Source: Petrocella atlantisensis
GTDB taxonomy: Bacteria; Bacillota; Clostridia; Lachnospirales; Vallitaleaceae
Direction: 5' to 3'
DNA: 64,000 nt
Assembly: GCF_900538275.1 (NCBI RefSeq)
Contig: NZ_LR130778.1
Coordinates: 3,034,001 to 3,098,000, forward strand
Position 1 is the first letter of the stretch. Each line of letters starts with the position of its first letter. This document shows, in pieces, positions 62,692-64,000 of the stretch. The position numbers and the translations under genes are program-made. The notes below the pieces were generated by a model that saw only the letters and a program-made list of their open reading frames with translations, had not been told where the DNA came from and ran no database searches.

Positions 62692-63288
62692 ATGAAACCC
62701 ATTATCAATCGCGAGGAATATAGTAAGTCGGCTAGAAGAATGTTTTCCAAATTTCCATTTTTACTCTTATTGGTAACATGGTCGGCGGTTTTTTTATCAA
62801 AAGCTATTCGAGAGTTAATAGTGACTGGTGCTCTTGTAGAAAGTATCCAACAGGAAAAATTAGGAAATACATTTTTTCAGGGCGTTTTAGGAGCTGTTAT
62901 TATATTCTATGTTTCCAGAACAGTACTGGACCAGTTCATGAAAAAAGCTTTTGACTTATCTGAAGAAACAGAAAAAGGTTACTATTTGCCTTGCATGCGT
63001 CATAATAGTTGGTATGATTTTTCAGTTGGAAATCTAATCGTTAAAAAAGATCAGTTCTATTTTCAACCGGATCGACAAATGTCCATGATACTCGCATTTA
63101 ATTATGATTCTGCCAAAGGGTTTACAGTAGAGTTAAGTAAAAAAAGAGCCAGTATCGGGCTTTACTTGATAACAGGAGAAAACCATATGATGGTGATACG
63201 TGATCAAGAAAATACGATTATAGGTAAATTCGTAGTTGCTGGTGTAAGTGAGCATTTACCAACCATTCAAACGATGTTTAACCAATAA
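62692..63288 (+). CDS. Two-helix membrane protein of unknown function
   Basis: 198 residues. Two hydrophobic helices (about 20-40 and 60-80) precede a soluble C-terminal domain of about 115 residues rich in beta strands (NLIVKKDQFYFQPDRQ, LYLITGENHMMVIRD). It resembles the YcxB-like layout, but recognition is weak. TTAGGAGG precedes the ATG. Confidence 0.75.
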   Translation: MKPIINREEYSKSARRMFSKFPFLLLLVTWSAVFLSKAIRELIVTGALVESIQQEKLGNTFFQGVLGAVIIFYVSRTVLDQFMKKAFDLSEETEKGYYLPCMRHNSWYDFSVGNLIVKKDQFYFQPDRQMSMILAFNYDSAKGFTVELSKKRASIGLYLITGENHMMVIRDQENTIIGKFVVAGVSEHLPTIQTMFNQ

Positions 63289-63332
63289 TTAAACTTAGAA
63301 ATCAGATTTGCCAGTTGTAAGGGATGATAAAC

Positions 63333-63530
63333 ATGTCAGAACAAAACGAAGTGAAAAGTTGTATAGGATGTTTGTATTATTATGTGACATGGGATGTGAA
63401 AAATCCAAAGGGTTGTAAATACTTTGGATTCAAGTCGAAGCAAATGCCTTGTTTAGTTGTATATAAGTCTGCAGGAGCATACTGTAATATGTACACACCA
63501 AAAAATGACACTCAGAAAGGTGGGTTATAG
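63333..63530 (+). CDS. Small Cys-rich, probable zinc-binding protein
   Basis: 65 residues. The pattern CIGCLYYYVTWDVKNPKGC, then FGFKSKQMPCLVV and GAYC, is shared with small proteins often labelled uracil-DNA glycosylase in databases, although they lack any glycosylase domain. The paired cysteines suggest a metal site. The stop is 3 bp before the next start, so it is coupled to the nicotinamidase-like gene. Confidence 0.7.
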   Translation: MSEQNEVKSCIGCLYYYVTWDVKNPKGCKYFGFKSKQMPCLVVYKSAGAYCNMYTPKNDTQKGGL

Positions 63531-63533
63531 CAT

Positions 63534-64000
63534 ATGGATAAAATAAAATCAGCAATAGAAGCTATAAAAGTACAGCTGATGGATATAGAAACGATAAAGT
63601 TAGATGATTTTGATCCTGATAAAACCATTTTGGCGGTAATCGATATGAATAAGGGCTTTGCAAAAGCAGGCGCCCTATACAGTCCTAGAGTCGGTCGAAT
63701 GATACCGGAGATTGTGAAGCTTAGTGATGAAGCTTTATCCAAAGGTATGAAGGTATATGCCTATACGGATCATCATCCGGAGGATGCTAAGGAGTTTTCG
63801 GCATATCCCTCTCATTGTGTTGGTAACACTGAGGAAAGTGAATTGGTGGATCCCCTTGCAGCTTTAGAAACTAAAGGACTCATTACAATATTTAAGAACA
63901 GCACCAACGGAATTCTAGCGTATAATCCTGCTGCTATGGATCTGGGTATATCCAGTTATCTGATTGTAGGATGTGTTACGGACATCTGCGTTTATCAATA
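63534..64000 (+). CDS. Nicotinamidase-like cysteine hydrolase, cut by the window end
   Basis: The frame starts at ATG 63534 with AAAGGTGG upstream and stays open to base 64000 (155 residues). The isochorismatase-fold triad is present: Asp in LAVIDMNKGF, Lys in IFKNSTNG and Cys in VGCVTDICVY. Metal ligands Asp and His fit YTDHHPEDA. This suits nicotinamidase (NAD salvage), though related amidases remain possible. The C-terminus lies outside the window. Confidence 0.85.
   Translation, partial: MDKIKSAIEAIKVQLMDIETIKLDDFDPDKTILAVIDMNKGFAKAGALYSPRVGRMIPEIVKLSDEALSKGMKVYAYTDHHPEDAKEFSAYPSHCVGNTEESELVDPLAALETKGLITIFKNSTNGILAYNPAAMDLGISSYLIVGCVTDICVYQ

Overview
This A+T-rich window reads as one contiguous piece of chromosome from a low-GC Gram-positive anaerobe of class Clostridia, most like Lachnospirales and relatives. 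The evidence is strong AGGAGG-type ribosome sites, the SCIFF peptide with its radical SAM maturase (a clostridial hallmark), hemZ, a T-box in front of hisS-aspS, a fused secDF, a MmsA/MmsB/ChvE sugar transporter, and chemotaxis and cyclic-di-GMP proteins. I see no rRNA, tRNA, CRISPR, phage or transposase gene. The genus cannot be fixed from sequence reading alone.

1-11.6 kb is a sugar uptake and sensing island. It holds a NarL-type response regulator, the ABC transporter mmsA-mmsB-chvE, a methyl-accepting chemotaxis protein, a DesK-type membrane histidine kinase, and two further extracellular binding proteins (one membrane-anchored, one lipoprotein) in the kinase operon. The regulator and kinase probably form one two-component system split by the transporter, with the binding proteins as possible ligand receptors for the kinase.

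11.6-20.2 kb is mixed accessory DNA: a CorA-type channel, selO, an AraC regulator, an HSL-type esterase, small membrane proteins, an OmpR-type two-component operon whose regulator has an in-frame stop at codon 7, and a decayed lipoprotein copy. 20.2-30.0 kb is a catabolic island bracketed by paralogous FadR-type regulators: split transketolase, an Asp/Glu-racemase-like enzyme, a TctCBA carboxylate transporter, glycerate kinase and a D-2-hydroxyacid dehydrogenase. Its likely output is 2-phosphoglycerate, but the substrate is unknown; this is the best candidate here for an undescribed pathway. 30.0-33.4 kb has two small membrane proteins, a broken selO copy, the intact copy of the lipoprotein, a MerR/TipAS regulator with a 19-bp-spacer promoter, and lspA.

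33.5-37.8 kb holds a diguanylate cyclase and a divergent EAL phosphodiesterase, then a cysteine hydrolase. 37.9-64 kb is mostly conserved housekeeping: aroC, a COG2509 flavoprotein, tgt, yajC, a PHP phosphoesterase, scfA-scfB, secDF, recJ, apt, relA, an MBL hydrolase, hemZ, proA, T-box-hisS-aspS, a cold-shock protein, an HTH regulator, mscS and a cut-off nicotinamidase-like gene at the right edge.

Noncoding structure is rich. There are three perfect 47-nt copies of an interspersed repeat, a perfect 34-bp palindrome between scfA and scfB, a perfect 16-bp-arm hairpin before the first FadR gene, several candidate tandem operators, and about twenty hairpin terminators. Coordinates of sites were read by eye and promoter calls are consensus matches only.
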